Of a stretch of DNA of 64,000 nucleotides, positions 63,317 to 64,000 are shown in pieces. The notes beneath the pieces were generated by a model that was not told where the DNA came from, ran no database searches, and saw nothing but the letters and a program-made list of their open reading frames with translations. The DNA comes from Pseudoxanthomonas sp. PXM01 (GTDB lineage: Bacteria; Pseudomonadota; Gammaproteobacteria; Xanthomonadales; Xanthomonadaceae): positions 1-64,000 of the forward strand of contig NZ_JACVAJ010000004.1 of assembly GCF_014851815.1 (NCBI RefSeq). Direction: 5' to 3'. A program made the translations under genes and the position numbers. Within the stretch, counting starts at the first letter, position 1. Every line of letters begins with the position of its first letter.

Positions 63317-64000
63317 GTGCTGCCGTCGCTGACGGCGCACCGCCTGCGCGCGCAAGGCATCAACGCGCCACTCGGTTCGTCGCCCGCCGACGCCGTACGG
63401 CACATGGCCGCGATGCAGTCCCAGGACTACCACGCCGCGCTGTGGGCGGTCGGCCTGCGCACGGCTGACGCGACGCAGGCCGATGTCGAGGGCGCCATCG
63501 CCCGCGGCGAGATCGTGCGCACCTGGCCGATGCGCGGCACGCTGCACCTGCTGGCGCGCGAGGACGTGCGCTGGATGGTCGCGCTGCTCGCGCCGCGCGT
63601 GCAGGCCGCGAACGCCGGACGCATCGCCCGTGAGCTGGGCCTCGACGCGACGACGCTGGCGCGTGGCCAGCGCGTGGTGGAACGTGCCTTGTCCACCGGA
63701 ACGCCGATGGCACGCGCCGACCTCTACGCCTGCATGGATGCCGCCGGCATCGTCAGCCGCGACCAGCGTGGTCTTCATCTGCTGAACTGGCTGGCGCACG
63801 AAAGCGTGATCTGTCACGGACCCCGCCTGGGCAAGCAGCCGACGTTCGTGCTGATGGATGCCTGGGTGCCGCCAGCTGCAGCACTCGCGCGCGACGAAGC
63901 GCTGCATCGCCTCGCGTTACGCTATCTGCAGGGCCATGGGCCTGCGACCGCCGCCGATCTCGCGTGGTGGTCGGGACTGACGCAGAAGGATGCACGGCAG
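63317..64000 (+). CDS. Winged-helix AlkZ-like DNA glycosylase family protein (partial)
   Basis: The first 228 codons of a gene cut by the window edge. It starts at GTG 63317, 2 bp after tamB's stop. The text HMAAMQSQDY gives the QxQ motif (Gln34, Gln36) used by the AlkX/YcaQ-type glycosylases of this family, followed by RTWPMRGTLHLL, which is the conserved family block, and later GPATAADLAWWSGL, the next winged-helix part. Members repair DNA crosslinks or other bulky damage, but many are untested. Confidence is limited by the missing C-terminus. Confidence 0.82.
   Translation, partial: MLPSLTAHRLRAQGINAPLGSSPADAVRHMAAMQSQDYHAALWAVGLRTADATQADVEGAIARGEIVRTWPMRGTLHLLAREDVRWMVALLAPRVQAANAGRIARELGLDATTLARGQRVVERALSTGTPMARADLYACMDAAGIVSRDQRGLHLLNWLAHESVICHGPRLGKQPTFVLMDAWVPPAAALARDEALHRLALRYLQGHGPATAADLAWWSGLTQKDARQ

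Overview
The window looks like chromosome from a GC-rich gammaproteobacterium of the Xanthomonadaceae (Pseudoxanthomonas, Stenotrophomonas, Lysobacter or a close relative). The evidence is the strong G/C third-position bias, the protein sequences (Acs, PlsB, Rep, GlyQS, TtcA, HemH, TamAB, TatABC), GTAG-type REP elements, and integron attC sites of the Xanthomonas type. No rRNA, tRNA, CRISPR array, phage or insertion sequence was seen.

Region 1 (1-6345) is the distal end of a chromosomal integron cassette array. Thirteen complete attC sites (60 or 69 bp) and two decayed ones separate small, AT-richer genes that all read rightward. Most encode unknown secreted, membrane or small soluble proteins. 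Recognisable ones are an Imm10-like immunity protein, a TonB-C-like lipoprotein, a HEPN-like protein and two related secreted proteins. No integrase is present; it should lie to the left.

Region 2 (6346-13970) is ordinary core sequence: a Nudix hydrolase, a NarL/LuxR response regulator with acs on the minus strand, and the divergent DcaP-like porin and MHS transporter genes. Together these last genes suggest an acetate or short organic acid uptake and activation module. Region 3 (13973-23839) holds an EF-hand protein, an orphan ABC ATPase, mutM, an ECF sigma/Ser-Thr kinase pair, tdk, a Sel1-like protein, rep and a VOC protein.

Region 4 (23856-26489) is a small interbacterial conflict locus: a Tle/DUF2235-type phospholipase, its likely lipoprotein immunity partner, and an Imm50-like gene beside yceH. 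Region 5 (26498-32882) has yceH, an e(P4)-type phosphatase lipoprotein, pyrF, a candidate structured RNA with terminator, a lipoprotein and plsB.

Region 6 (32979-40946) is the least explained part. Six consecutive minus-strand genes encode signal-peptide proteins from two interleaved paralogous families plus one large coiled-coil protein. A LuxR-like regulator lies divergently upstream of them, followed by a convergent FeeM/LuxI-fold acyltransferase. They may form one signal-controlled secreted-protein system, but that is inference.

Region 7 (41314-64000) returns to core genes: a HEAT-repeat lipoprotein, ydcH-like, ttcA, rdgC, a YgjP-like metalloprotease, an alpha/beta hydrolase with hemH, a SYLF protein, tatABC, a REP pair, a BPSS1780-like membrane protein, a class I amidotransferase, glyQ-GST-glyS, an inverted intergenic repeat, tamA-tamB, and the start of an AlkZ-like winged-helix protein cut by the window edge.
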